A stretch of DNA of 64,000 bases, taken from contig NC_081409.1 of NCBI RefSeq assembly GCF_030272615.1, positions 529,350,291 to 529,414,290 of the forward strand. Reading direction: 5' to 3'. Positions 1-11,415 of the stretch are shown one piece after another (position 1 is the first letter of the stretch; the number at the start of each line of letters is the position of its first letter). A model generated the notes under the pieces. That model was not told the origin of the DNA. It did not search any database and saw nothing but the letters and a program-made list of their open reading frames with translations. The translations under genes and the position numbers were made by a program. This DNA is from Cryptomeria japonica (Eukaryota > Streptophyta > Pinopsida > Cupressales > Cupressaceae).

Positions 1-28
1 CAGCGGTGTTTCTACTTCTAACAACAAT

Positions 29-730
29 ATGGCTCTTAATCAACCCCCTAGGCTTCATCCATTTATGCCTTTTAACCAATTTAGTCCTTTAAATTTGACT
101 CAACATGATAATATACTTGTTGTAACACTTAAGAGTTTGCCATTTTTCACTAGAGAGGATCAAACAACAGCCATTGAACATATCAGAGATGTGGCTTCCT
201 TGTGTGGAGTGCCTCATATTATTGCAGAAAATGTTGCTTTGAGGCTTTTGACAACCTCTTTCAAAGGGAAAGCCCTTCAGTGGTTCAGGGGTTTGCCTGT
301 GAACTCAATAGCTACATGGGATGAGTTGGGACAACTTTTGAATCAACATTTTGAAGATAAGTCAGACTATCTCTCATTGGTATAGCAACTCACTACCATC
401 AAAAGAGCTCCACATGAGCATATGATGGAGTTCAACTATCAGTTTCAAAGGACTTGGAACCGGATTCCAGCATTGGTAAAACCTTCTAATGAGTGTGCTT
501 TTTGGTTTTACCTAAAGGCTTTGAATAGTGATATTGCACTCATGATACAGTCTATGGGGGGAAAGACTTTACCAACGACATTTGATGTTGTTGTTAGGGC
601 TGAGAATAGTCTTATTCAAGCAGGGAAGATAGCACTTAGGCCTCCCATGCCAATTTTTGCTGATATACAACCCATTATCCCTTTTGTTCCACCTATTATA
701 GTTGTTGTACCTTCATTTTTCAGCATATAA
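29..730 (+). pseudogene. Gag capsid-region pseudogene of element A
   Basis: A plant Ty3/gypsy Gag (retrotransposon gag family), which would form the virus-like particle. The typical capsid core is visible: residues near 77-87 read SFKGKALQWFRGLP, followed by WDELGQLLNQHF, the usual 'A..WF..L....I..W..L...F' pattern. A TAG at 383-385 interrupts the frame. The same frame continues to 730 with HEHMMEFNYQFQRTWNRIP, so this is one gene with a nonsense mutation, not two. The ATG at 29 is the first one in the window and may not be the real start. The end of Gag, with a zinc-knuckle remnant, lies beyond the element B insertion. It is not functional. Confidence 0.8.
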
Positions 731-902
731 TGCTCAAGTTGCAGTTCAAGAGCATGTTGTCTCTAATCATTTGTAGGAGATAATAAGTATTAAGGAGCAA
801 AATGCTAACCTACAGAAGACTTTGCAGAACTTTCATAATGAGTTGGTTAATATCAAAAAATCCCAAACTTAGCCACCTTACCGAAATTCCTTTTCAAGCT
901 CC

Positions 903-907
903 CTACC
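903..907 (+). repeat. Target-site duplication CTACC, left copy (element B)
   Basis: CTACC directly precedes the 5' LTR of element B. It is repeated at 17636-17640 directly after the 3' LTR. Five bases is the usual duplication length for Ty3/gypsy integrases. Confidence 0.9.
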
Positions 908-2113
908 TATAATACCCTAAAAATGGTCACCTAAACCATGGGCCCCTAATCTTGACAACATCACCAAGGTCCTAACCAAAGGCAATTAAATCAACTTTGA
1001 GCACACAATTAATTAATTATTCAATCATTAAATGTCACATGGCAAGTGAATTATTCTATATTAATTAAATATTTATTTAATTAATTAAATCATTATAAGT
1101 AAATCATTTTGATCAATTATCCTATTTAATTTATTAAATATCCTAGCATATTTAATTAATTAATAAATTTTCCATTAATCATAAAAAATAAATTAATTTA
1201 CTACAAAAGAGGAATCAATATGCAAAGCAAGAGTTCAATTGAAAATAAAATAAAAGAATTGAATTCAGAGAGAAATCAAACTTGAGATATTATTTCTTCT
1301 CCCAAATTGAGAACTTTAAATCACTAAAGAAATTAAATCAATTATTAATCATTCTCTAAAATTGGAACTCAAAGCTTTTGAGAAAAGAAGTTGCATTGAA
1401 AAGACTCTTTTCTTGAATAAATCAAAGAAATTGCATGGAATTGCCTATTTTTATCACAAGTGCATGGAATTAATTGAATTTTATCTCCAATGCAAACTCA
1501 AACTTATAATTTGAATGCATTTTAATCAAACTATAATGGGAATCTATCTCAACGTTAACTTAATCTGATCTCTCAATTATTTCAATTATCCTAAATTGTG
1601 CTTTTTCTTGAATAATCTCAACCGCTCATTGCTAATCAATCTTGACCGTTGGTCTCTCTTGTGATTATCTATAAATTTAGCCTTCATCTCTCATTCAAAA
1701 CAACCTGGAGATTTATTGTTATTATACAATTTTTTCTCTGGAGTCATTGAAGATATTTTGCTTTCTTTTTTGAGATTATTGCATCTTAGTTTATCTTTTT
1801 GCATATTTAGTTCAATTATGATTGCTTGAATTCATATAGCTTACTATTCATCCATCTAGCATAATCTTGTATCTATTTAGCTTAATATCATGTTCATATA
1901 GATTAAATCCTTCGTCTTGGTGTAGTCTAGTCACTGGTATTGCTTATACAAATCTGAGAGCAAGTCTATACTCGCATCTTTTAGAAGGAAATTGGTCAAT
2001 TTGCTATGGTTTTATTATTCATGCTTATATCTGTCTAACCATACATGTAATGACTTAATTGAAGTGTTGTGTCTTATAGCTTGCAGATACTTATTCCACT
2101 TTTCACACACACA
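908..2113 (+). repeat. 5' LTR of element B
   Basis: This 1206-bp LTR matches 16446-17635 almost throughout. The first bases are TATAATACCC where the 3' copy has TGTAATACCC, so the TG terminus has decayed. It ends ...CACACACACA at 2113. An AT-rich stretch near 1050-1100 contains about 20 extra bases (TTAATTAAAT-type repeats) compared with the 3' copy. A likely TATA box (CTATAAAT) is at 1669-1676, followed by a C/T-rich start region. Short ORFs inside it are not genes. Confidence 0.92.
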
Positions 2114-2117
2114 TTTC

Positions 2118-2135
2118 TGGTGCACACCATGGGGC
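2118..2135 (+). other. Candidate primer binding site of element B
   Basis: TGGTGCACACCATGGGGC begins four bases after the LTR end and starts with TGG, as expected for pairing with a tRNA 3' CCA end. I cannot name the tRNA from the sequence. It is not the initiator-Met type seen in elements C and G. The first 12 bases are themselves nearly self-complementary (TGGTG-CA-CACCA). Confidence 0.55.
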
Positions 2136-4314
2136 AGAAGACTACATATTTTCGGCGTCAAAAACTAACTTTTTCTTATTTCAGATTTTTATTTTTTTGG
2201 ATTTTGGTTTGTACACTTACTGCAAAATATCATATGAGTTTTCCCACATGCCCGAATGACAAACTACAAGTATCGTACGATCTCGTACGAATTATCATAC
2301 GACTCAGTGAGAATCATTGTATGATATTCTATGTTTTTAAGTTAAAAGAAGATTTCATTTTTTAGGTTTTTTTATTCAATTTTGATCATACTAACGTTGA
2401 CCCTGGCTTGTTCCTCATTTGTCTGAAGAATTTTCACAGCCTAATCATTTTTTGCAGAATGCTTCTCAAAGAATATGCTTGTCAAACAAAGACAATATGA
2501 CTACTGATTCATTGTCTTTGCAAGTTGCTTGAGGAATTTTGAGTAAACATCATGTATTCTTTAAATTCATTTTTAGGCACCTAAATTGCTATTTGGTTAA
2601 TGAACAAATATGTCTTTCGTGTGTTAAGAAAATTCTAAGAGGTAGGAGAGTATGCTCTTATCTGCATAGACAATCAAAAATCCAAACCCTTGAGGCTTTT
2701 TCTAAGTTTGAGATTTGTGTACCTTTAGCAGGCCTGTCATAGTGGGAAAAAGTAATCACCCTGTGAGAATGACCCAAGTGGGTACAACTGGACCTGGGCA
2801 TTCTAACTCACTATAATAAATAGGCCTCTGGTTGATTAATGTCTCAGAGGATGGGATTATTTGAGTTTTCTCTTTGATATCTCTCATTTCGAGCATTTTG
2901 TAGGGCTTGTCGGTCTTAATCATGTTTACGTGACTACAACTTGTTTTGGTACCTTGTTGGGCTATAGGCCTCAATCATTCTTGCGTGACTTCAAGGGGTA
3001 ATTTTGAATAGAATTCCTGACTAAGAACTATAAGATAGAGGCTACCCAGTTCACCTCCAAAAGGGGGGATAATCTTTGTGCAAAAGAGATAGTAACTCTC
3101 CCAAGATACTTGCCATTTCATGCCCCCATTAGCATTTGAAGTCGACTAATACGAATTTGAGAATCCATTGCATGAGACTTAGTGACCGTATTCTGATTAG
3201 CTATTGGGTGTGTACCTGAATCTGCAAGCAAAGGTTTTCTTCTCTCACCAATTTCCATAGGGTTAGCATGTTGTGATTGAAGTCATTATACATATTACGT
3301 GTTTACTGTGTTTTCATCCCTAAAACTGAAATTGGAATACCAAAAACTGGAGAAAACAATAAACAACTTAGTGGTCAAAACTCTATCCATATCAAAAAAT
3401 AGTCTATCTTAGTGGTCAAAACTTTGTCCATATCAAAAACTAGTCTACCTTAGTTGTCAAAACTCTATTTGTATCACAAACTTGTCTATCTCAACTGTCA
3501 AAAAACTCAGTCCATCTCAAAATTGGTTGTCGTCAACCATTGAAAACTTTGTCTATCAAAATTTTGTCTCTGTCTAGTAAACTATCGTATGAGTCTTTTG
3601 ATTTATCGTCCTGCTACATGACTTTTGTCGTATGAAAAATCATCAAGTCTTACAGTTTGTCATCTAAGCCTCAATTCTGTGTCGTACAAAATATGATAAG
3701 TCATTGTCCTCACTAGGGAAGTGTCATCTGGGTCTCTATTCTGTGTCATACAAAAAAATCATCACATGCATCAGTTTGTCATCTGAGGTATACCCACCTG
3801 TCATACGAACCTAGGCAGCAACTCGTACAAAATAATGTTTTCATCGTCCTAAAGCTATTAAACTGTCATCTGGTCTTGTAAACCTTATTGTACAAATCTC
3901 TGATTTTGTCAGTCCAGAATAGTCAAACTTGCCTAAAAATATTCTACAACGAGCATAAAACTAGTTATCATTATCTTGAGCATAAACAATTCTAAACAGT
4001 GTACATCTATCATTGTGTTGCACTATTTTGTCGATAATCTTTCAGCTAGTTCAATCAACCATTTATCAAACTTAAGTTACTTATATAACGTCTTACACAA
4101 GATAGATCGTTCTTGAAACCAAACTGAGTCTTAGTCACTTCTCTTAAATCAAACTAGGTAACTTAGATCACATCTTACAAAGGATAGATCTTTTCTGAAA
4201 CTAGAATAAATCTTAGTTGCTTCTCTCAATCAATACGTTAAATGAACAACTAGATCCAAATTTGATCTTGACTTCTGCATCACAAACAACTCTAGGTCAC
4301 ATCAGTCAATAAAA
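2136..4314 (+). other. Long untranslated leader of element B
   Basis: About 2.2 kb between PBS and gag with no believable gene. It holds a 41-bp tandem repeat (3367-3530) and scattered copies of a TCGTACGA-like 8-mer: perfect at 2273-2280 and 2283-2290, variants at 2295-2302, 3585-3592, 3628-3635, 3682-3689, 3801-3808 and 3823-3830. Long leaders are usual in Tat-type elements. Confidence 0.7.
3367..3530 (+). repeat. 41-bp tandem repeat, about four copies
   Basis: Copies start at 3367, 3408, 3449 and 3490, an exact 41-base period. The core is CTTAGTGGTCAAAACT followed by a (C)TATCCATATCAAAAA-like stretch and AGTCTATC. The fourth copy is the most diverged. It lies in the leader of element B. 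Confidence 0.8.
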
Positions 4315-6135
4315 ATGCCTACTCAAACAAGAAGTTCTCATAAGAAAGCCGACAAAGGCAAAGAACCATCCTTTTCATATTAGGATAATCCATTTTACAT
4401 AGAAGACCCTGTCACTAATAAACCTTCATCATTAGATATACCAGTTTATGATTAACCCTTGTCTCCCACCATATCTGGAACAAAACAAGAAATATGAGAT
4501 GCTAAACACAATACTTATGACAATCTCAGTATCCAGGCTACTGACAGTGATTCCTCATCAGACAAATCTGAAGCCTTTGAACCTACCGAAATTGATATTC
4601 ATAAATGTCAAAAGGATAAAGATTTCCAAAAAATGATGAAAGTTATCATGGCTAGAGAAAAAAGAAGACTATTTTCTAGAACTAACAAAGAAAGGTGCTA
4701 AGCTTCCTACTGGTTATAACATTGAGGCCCTCATCACTAAAGAAGAAGAGACACCCTTAGCAATGGTAAACAAACAATTACAAGCATTACGGACTGAGAT
4801 CACAGAACTGAAAAACAAGGATAAATCATCAAAACAATATTCTCTGGACATGATATGCCCATTTCCATTTGATAAAAACCTTTACATGCCTTCATTTCCT
4901 TCTCGAGTGGAGATTCCAAAATTTGACAAATACAATGGTAACGCAGATCCTCAAGACCATGTCAGATAATTTTGTCCTTTATGTATGGAGTTCATGCACG
5001 AACAAACATATCTCATGCACCGTTTACCGAGAAGTTTAGGAGGGCAAGCTATGGAATGGTTCTCAAGCCTACCTATGGGAATAATTTTTTTTGAATAATT
5101 AATCCAATTGTTTGTACAATAATACTCATATAACATTCATCACCTAGTCACTATGATAGAGCTTTGCAATACCAAATAGAAAATAGGAGAGCCCTTTCTC
5201 ACTTTCCTCCAACGATGGAGAAAGATGTTCTCCAGATATTCACGACCTATTCCAGATTCTGAGAAGATGGATATCTTCATCAACAAATTGATTCCTAAAT
5301 TGAAATATAGTATCCAAATGTAATTATACCCTTCATTCAACAAAATGGTAGACAGTTCCCTCAAAATGGAAGATGTGCTTATAAAGAAAGGAGATATCTC
5401 ACTTTGGAAAGAAACACAACAAGGTTCTAGTTCCAAAGAAAAGAACAAATATTGGAAATACGGAAAAGACAACAACATAAACATTGTTAATGATGGAGTG
5501 GTAGACACTGTTAAAGAAAAATCAAAATCCATGATATTTAACTTGGCTAGTGGCACACAAGCACTCAAAGCAGCTGAAACTGCAACAGAAAATCCTTCGA
5601 AGAAAGTAAAAGAGTGGTTTAAAGAGAAACCTTGGCTTTCAAAACCTAAACGCAACTTCACTCCTCTGGAATAATCATATAAATCCGCTTTCAAAACTTT
5701 ATTGGAAAATGATTGATAACCTTACCAGATAATTCTAGGCCATATGATCCCAAATTCAAACCAAAATGGTGGAGAGAGAATGAATACTGTGAATACCATC
5801 GAAACAAATGTCATAACACAAACAACTACATGAAGCTAAACCATGAGATTCAAGATCTCATCGACCCTGGCAAAATTGTTGTTGGAAATCACATAAATAA
5901 TGCTAATCACAAAGCTTTCAAAGATCCCTTACCTATTTATGAACAAGGTGATTCCTCAAAGTCAAAAGGAGGTGCCAAAGTTAATTACACCTATACCAAC
6001 AATGACAATGTGATCAACATGATTGAGTTTTCCCAACCTGAATATCTCAATGTGATCATAATCAAAGATAAAAAAAATGAATCACAAAATGCAAATCTTG
6101 TGACCTGCACTCAAAAGAAAGTCACCCTCTAAGGA
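4315..6135 (+). pseudogene. Gag pseudogene of element B
   Basis: The frame starts at the ATG at 4315 (MPTQTRSSHKKADKGKEP) but soon meets stops and shifts frame several times. Recognisable parts: a coiled-coil-like stretch at 4763-4835 (MVNKQLQALRTEITELKN); the retro-Gag entry PSRVEIPKFDKYNGNADPQDHV near 4900-4968; LMHRFPRSLGGQAMEWFSSLP at 5011-5075; and a cysteine/histidine motif, EYCEYHRNKCHNTNN, near 5782-5826. The last is the CEYH motif common in plant Tat Gags in place of a classical CCHC knuckle. Stops include TAA at 4967-4969 and 6130-6132. The long antisense ORFs over this region are shadows. Confidence 0.75.
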
Positions 6136-6207
6136 GCTAGTTCTTCAACTCCCGCTAAAAAAAAAACAAACCTACCAAGTTCTTCAAACAGACAAACAGA
6201 TAAAACC

Positions 6208-7410
6208 ATGGCTATATCCAAACAACTGGCCTCATCATTCTCTCCTGGTTATAGCATTGTCGAACAAGTGAAAAGAACAAATGCTCAAATCTCCATCTTT
6301 GAATTGCTCAAAATCTCTTCTGCTCATAAAGAGATCCTGGACAAAGCATTCCTCACTACTAATGTCCCAAAAGATTTAGATATCGATCGGTTTCAATCTA
6401 TGGTGGGTCACTTGACTTTGCCTCATTATCTCACTTTCTCTAAAGAAGATGACAACTCACTGAATCACCCGCATAACCAACCAATGCACATTGAAGCTAT
6501 GATCCATAAACATCGAGTTAAACATGTTTTGATAGATGGAGGCGCTAGGTTGAATATTTGTACCTATAATTTGCTTACACAGCTGGGCTTTCCTGAAAAT
6601 GTCATTGATCCAACCACGAAAATAACAATCAAAGCTTATGATGAAGAAGAAAGAACCTCTAAAGGTCTGGTACTATTACCAATCAGGGTAGGACCTATAG
6701 AAAGAGATGTTATTTTCTAGGTGCTTGATCTTCCTCTGTCATACAACATCTTACTAGGCAGACCATGGATTCATGAAATGAAGGCAGATCCATCTACATA
6801 TCATCAGTGCTTAAAATTTCCTTATAACAGAGTTGAAGTCAGTATTCCTGCTAGTACAAACTCCCCCTGTAATGCATTGACAAAGAGTGTTGATACCTTT
6901 GTGCCTTATAATAGAGTAGCCTCTACAACTGAAAGTTCACAAACCTTGATGAAGGACTTAGAAAAGAAATTGAAAATCACAAATACAGGCATGGATGGAT
7001 ACAAGATAGAACCAATACTTTCACTAATCTCTCTTCCTCCATCACCAAGACAGTCAGGAAAACCATTAGAGGTTATGAAGCCACAGACTTCCACTCCAAA
7101 TGTCATATATGATGGTCTCTTTGTACAATCCTCTACTTCCCTTGCAGATGAAATAGAAGAGGATGTTGTTCTCAATTGGCTTTTCAAAGAAGATAGTGAA
7201 AACAAAGAAGTGAGGCATTGTGAGATTTATCCAACACAATATGTTCCACGATATAAGATGATTCAACACATGGGATATTCAAGTACTGGTCCTTTGGGAA
7301 AAAATCAAGAAGTTATTATTGAACCTATTCATCTACAAACTAAGCCTACAAATGATAAAGATGGACTGGGATACAATCCAGGAAAGACATCAGACTCAAG
7401 AAGAGTATGA
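6208..7410 (+). pseudogene. Aspartic protease with G-patch-like tail, element B
   Basis: A retroviral-type aspartic protease, which would release mature Gag and Pol. The active-site loop at 6535-6546 reads D-G-G-A in the context KHVLIDGGARLNICT, where most families have DSGA or DTGA; DGGA is usual for plant Tat-type elements. The second half, [20 protein letters not shown], follows a TAG at 6718-6720 that breaks the frame. The end (about 7250-7390) reads [14 protein letters not shown]...[10 protein letters not shown], a glycine-spaced pattern like the G-patch found in this lineage. The frame is lost near 7360-7410. Confidence 0.75.
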
Positions 7411-8837
7411 AAAAGAACAAGAAGAACTAGCAATCAAGAGAGAGGAAATGATCAGTACTCAAGTTCCAATGGTATCAACTACAACACTACAAGGAGTAGA
7501 AGTCCCAGAGGATATAAGAGAAGAGGTAGAAAGAATTAGAGAATTGTTTGCACCACTGAAAATTCCAGTTATATACATTGGTAGACAACAAGTAGATGAT
7601 TCAGAAACTGACTCGAATGAGTATGAATGGGGTCCAAATCATCTCTCAGATACATCTAGTATAGAAACTCTAGAAGAGTCTAATGTTATCATAGATGACA
7701 CACAAGAGCTGATACGCTTAAAGCTACGAATGGAGATAGAAGAAATCCAACTAAAAAGATAAGAAGACTATTAACAAAAGATGAAAGAAGGAAGAACACA
7801 AGAAAATTATTCACCTACTATGTCTCACTCTAATTGGACACAACAAATCAGGTATTGAACTACACAAGAAGAATTGGAAGATACAAAAACAGAACCAATC
7901 ATTAGTCCAGAAGAAGCTGAATGGAGTAGAAGACAAAAATTCATAGAGCCATTAAGGTTATGTTAACAGGTGAGTCAGATACAAGTGATAAATAAACCAA
8001 ATCATGAAGCAACTTGCAGCATCAAAGATGTAGGTATTAACACTAAACATACATTCACTCAATCACTTGAAGAAGAGTCAAAAACTTCCTCTTATGACTC
8101 TGATGGCTCCGACAACAGTCCTATTTATGACAATACCTATTTAGCATCAAACTCTAACTCCTCTGTCATGGATGGAGGGAATATGTCTACTGATCTTGTT
8201 ACTGTCGAACCATGATATGTAGTCCAGCCTGGTCTCGAGACATTTACACAAGATAGTCTTCTAGAACTTGATTTGTAGGTCCAAAGTTATTATGATAATA
8301 CCGTGAACTCCCTCGAACATGTTCAAACTTTATCCTTGGTACATCCTGAACTAATTGACTGTAGTCTACAAAACCAACCTATGAATGTACATATCTTTGC
8401 CAATGACTACACATTAGCCTACTACCTTAATGCAATTGAACCAATGGACTCTTCCACCAATGAACAAAGTGATAACATGACTGAAATAGATATCAAGTAT
8501 CTTACTCGCAAAAAAAAAGAAAAAAAAGAAAAATAAAAGATCTGATGGCGAAAACCACATTGTGGCGGTGTCATAATCAAAAATAGAAAAAATAAAGGAT
8601 GTACCTAAGGGTGAAAACCTCTCTGAGGCACTTGAAGGTGAGATACTTGATATACTACCAAGTCACTTCCTAGAAAGGTCTTTTATATTGATTGAACCAA
8701 CTCAGCCACTAAATATTGGGAGTTAAGAGACACCACATATCATCCACTTAGCTCAATCATTATCAACAGAAGAATTAAAATATTTCAGCAATGTCTTTTT
8801 AGAAAAGAAGATCAACTTTGCATGGACATACTCTGCT
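7411..8837 (+). pseudogene. Protease-RT linker region of element B
   Basis: Acidic, low-complexity coding remnants in a changed frame ([17 protein letters not shown] near 7400-7450; DSETDSNEYEWG near 7600-7635; a Lys/Glu-rich end near 8510-8535), separated by stops. This is the spacer between protease and RT in a Tat-type polyprotein. I recognise no enzyme in it. Bases 8537-8837 read through stops into the RT start. Confidence 0.6.
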
Positions 8838-9802
8838 ATGCCAGGCCTAGATCCTGATCTAATAATGCACCATCTTTCTATTACACCAAGATTTAAACCA
8901 GTCAAGCAAAAACTCTGTAAGATGCACCCTCATGTGGCACTGCTAGTCAAAGTTGAGCTAGAAAAAATGCTAAAAGTTGGATCTATCAGAGCTATAGACT
9001 ATGCAGAATGGATTTCAAACATAGTACCTATATCAAAAGCAGACAAATTCATTAGGGTTTACACAGACTTCAAGGATCTCAACAAAGCATGTCTAAAAGA
9101 TGACTTTCCATTGCCTAACATTGATATGATAGTGGATATGACTTCTGGATATGAGATGTACTCACTAATGGATGAATTCTCCGGTTATAATCGGATCAAA
9201 ATAGCTCCTGGAGATCAAGAAAAAACAACTTTTACCTGTGCATGGAGAACCTTCTGCTAGAATGTCATGCCATTTGGGCTAAAGAATGCAGGAGCAACTT
9301 ACCAAAGAGTGGTAACTACTATCTTTCATGATATGATGCATAAAAACATGGAAGATTATATTGATGACACTTTAGTAAAGACCATGAAGAGATCCACACA
9401 TATTCAAGAGCTAGGCCTCATACTAGATAGAATGGAAAAATTCAAGCTCCGGCTAAATCCTAAAAAATGTGCATTCGGAGTGACATCTGGGAAATTACTT
9501 GGTTATATTGTTTCAAAGAAAGGAATTGAGGTTGATCCTGAGAAGGTCCAAGCTATAATGGAAATACCACCTCCAAAGAATATTAGTCAAATGAGAAGTT
9601 TACAAGGATGTCTCCAGTCAATAAGACACTTTATTTTTCAGCTAGCAGATAAAGCTCAACCCTTCACAAAAGTATTAAGGAAAGGAGTAACATATAGATG
9701 GGATCAAGAATGTGAACATCACCTTCAGAAAATCAAAGAATACTTGTCTAATCCACCAATACTGATGCCACCAATTCAAGGTAATCCATTGATTCTATAC
9801 AT
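8838..9802 (+). pseudogene. Reverse transcriptase of element B
   Basis: RNA-dependent DNA polymerase of Ty3/gypsy type. Landmarks in order: MPGLDPDLIMHHL at the entry; RVYTDFKDLNKACLKDDFPLP (first catalytic aspartate region); SLMDEFSGYNRIKIAPGDQEKTTF; MPFGLKNAGATYQR; the catalytic box YIDDTLVKT near 9359-9385; then LNPKKCAFGV and GKLLGYIVSKKGIEVDPEK. A TGG-to-TAG change at 9258-9260 (after TFC, before NVMPFG) breaks the frame. The reading frame is otherwise open from 8838 to the deletion point at about 9802. The catalytic aspartates remain. Confidence 0.9.
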
Positions 9803-10090
9803 GAAGCTTTGGTGAACAAGATCAAGCTGGCTATCGAATGGAATGTCCTGGAATTACACATCTATGGAGATTCTTAGCTAATCATCAACCAAATCAATGA
9901 TACATATTAGACTCGAGGTGAGAAATTGATTCCTTATAAGAGAATGGTGGATGATCTCAAGAATTATTTTACTTTTGTATCATTTCAGCAGATCCCTAGA
10001 TCAACAAATAGAGCAGCAGATGCTATGGCCACCTTGGCATCTATACCAGAGTTACAAGAATCTAATTTTTGCTTTGAATTCCTAGTGGAA
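9803..10090 (+). pseudogene. Remnant C-terminal half of RNase H, element B (internal deletion)
   Basis: RT text stops at NPLILYM (about 9802). It is joined directly to EALVNKIKLAIEWN and LELHIYGDS, the second half of an RNase H, and then to FVSFQQIPRSTNRAADAMATLAS (9980-10040), which has the usual closing N-R-A-A-D-A motif. The first half, including the first catalytic aspartate and possibly a whole first RNase H domain, is missing. A TAG follows GDS. The deletion junction, at about 9802/9803, removes what should be several hundred codons in a dual-RNase H Tat element. Confidence 0.8.
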
Positions 10091-10182
10091 GAGTTACATT
10101 ACCCTACCTATGATTCTCCTAAGTCCCAGATGGTCTGTTCTATTATTGGACTAAACTCATCTCGCTACAGCCACATCTACTC

Positions 10183-11415
10183 TTATCTACGAGACCAAAT
10201 TATCCCAAAAATTCTTACCCGTAATGAGAAAAGGAACCTAACCCAAAATGCTTCATGGTACGTCATCATTGCTAACAATCTATTTAGGCAAGGTTTGTAT
10301 AGTACTTTTCTTAGGTGTCTAGAAACTGAAGAGTCCCAACACACATTATCTGAGTCCATGAAGGTATTTGTGGATCTCATTCAAATGGTCTAACTTTAGC
10401 TCAAAAACTACTAAGGGTTGGCTACTACTAGCCAAACATAGAGAAAGATGCTATAAAGTTTTCTAAAACTTGTGAGAAGTGTTAGCTACATGGGAATCTC
10501 ATACATGCTCCAGCAAGGGATCTCATACCCTTCATTACACATTGGCCTTTTCAGCAATGGGTGCTTGATCTCATTGGCCAAATATATCCTGCATCATCTA
10601 ACAGAAACAAGTTTAATATAATTGTCGCTGAGTACTTCACTAAGTGGGTAGAAGCAATTCCACTCATCAAAGCAACTAGTAAACAAGTAGCTTTGTTCAT
10701 CCTAAACTATATCATCTACAGGTATGGGATACCTTCATCCATTGTGACTGACAATGGAGGACAATTCAAGAACAAAGATCTAGATGAGCTCTATGAAAAA
10801 TTCAAAATCTAACAGCACTAATCATCCATATATTACCCTCAAGGTAATGGGCAAGTTGAAGCATCTAACAAAAATATGTTGACTATTTTACACAAAATAG
10901 TAAACAAATCTGGGATGGATTGGCATCTGTAGCTCAATCCTACGTTATGGGCTCATAGAACAAGTATTAGAACACCTACTGGGGATACACCTTTTTCTTT
11001 GGTGTATGGATCCGAAGTAGTTTTACCTATTGAGGTGGAAATACCATCTTTAAGAGTTTCTTTGCATGGTCTCGTTACTGACGAAGACTACAAAATATCT
11101 AGATTGCAAGAACTCGAGTTGCTGGATGAACGCCGGCAAGTGGTGTTTGATCATCTGAGAGTGTATCAAAAGGAAATGTCTAAAGGATATAACAAGAAGG
11201 TTCAACAATGAGAATTTCAAGTTGGTGACCTTGTTCTAAGAGAAAATCCTAACAATCAACAATTTCGAGACAAGAAAGGGAAGTTTGAACCCAACTGTAG
11301 GTCCCTACATTGTTACTACAATCTTTGGCTCTGGTGCCTATTAGCTCTCAACATCGAAAGGAGAACAACTCCATGAACTGATCAACACCATCCACTTGAA
11401 AAAATTCTTCACTTA
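10183..11415 (+). pseudogene. Integrase of element B
   Basis: Ty3/gypsy integrase, which inserts the cDNA. An HHCC-type zinc domain is near 10360-10490 (EGICGSHSNGLTLAQKLL ... FSKTCEKC, stops within). The catalytic core is at 10561-10900, with D in WVLDLIGQIYP, D in VTDNGGQFKN, and E in PQGNGQVEASNKN. RTPTGDTPFSLVYGSEVVLPIEV follows, then a C-terminal GDLVLRENP ... GKFEPN module. Stops at 10393, 10810-10812 and 11209-11211 and several frame changes inactivate it. All three D,D,E residues are still encoded. Confidence 0.85.

Larger units (their letters stand above)
1..907 (+). mobile_element. Element A, segment 1 of 4: 5' part of an old Ty3/gypsy retrotransposon (gag)
   Basis: This is the left-most visible piece of an LTR retrotransposon whose 5' LTR lies before the window. 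It ends at 907 where element B inserted. The last five bases, CTACC (903-907), are repeated at 17636-17640 after B, so A resumes at 17641. The remaining pieces are 17641-20010, 26659-27126 and 31890-34017. Together they give about 5.9 kb of gag-pol in the order Gag, protease, RNase H-like domain, RT, RNase H, integrase. Bases 731-907 are the gag tail with stops (a QNFHNELVNI-like stretch) and hold nothing else. Confidence 0.85.

Noticed and set aside
5140-5694. 184-codon minus-strand ORF
   Set aside because: It is antisense to the gag of element B and shows no family motif.
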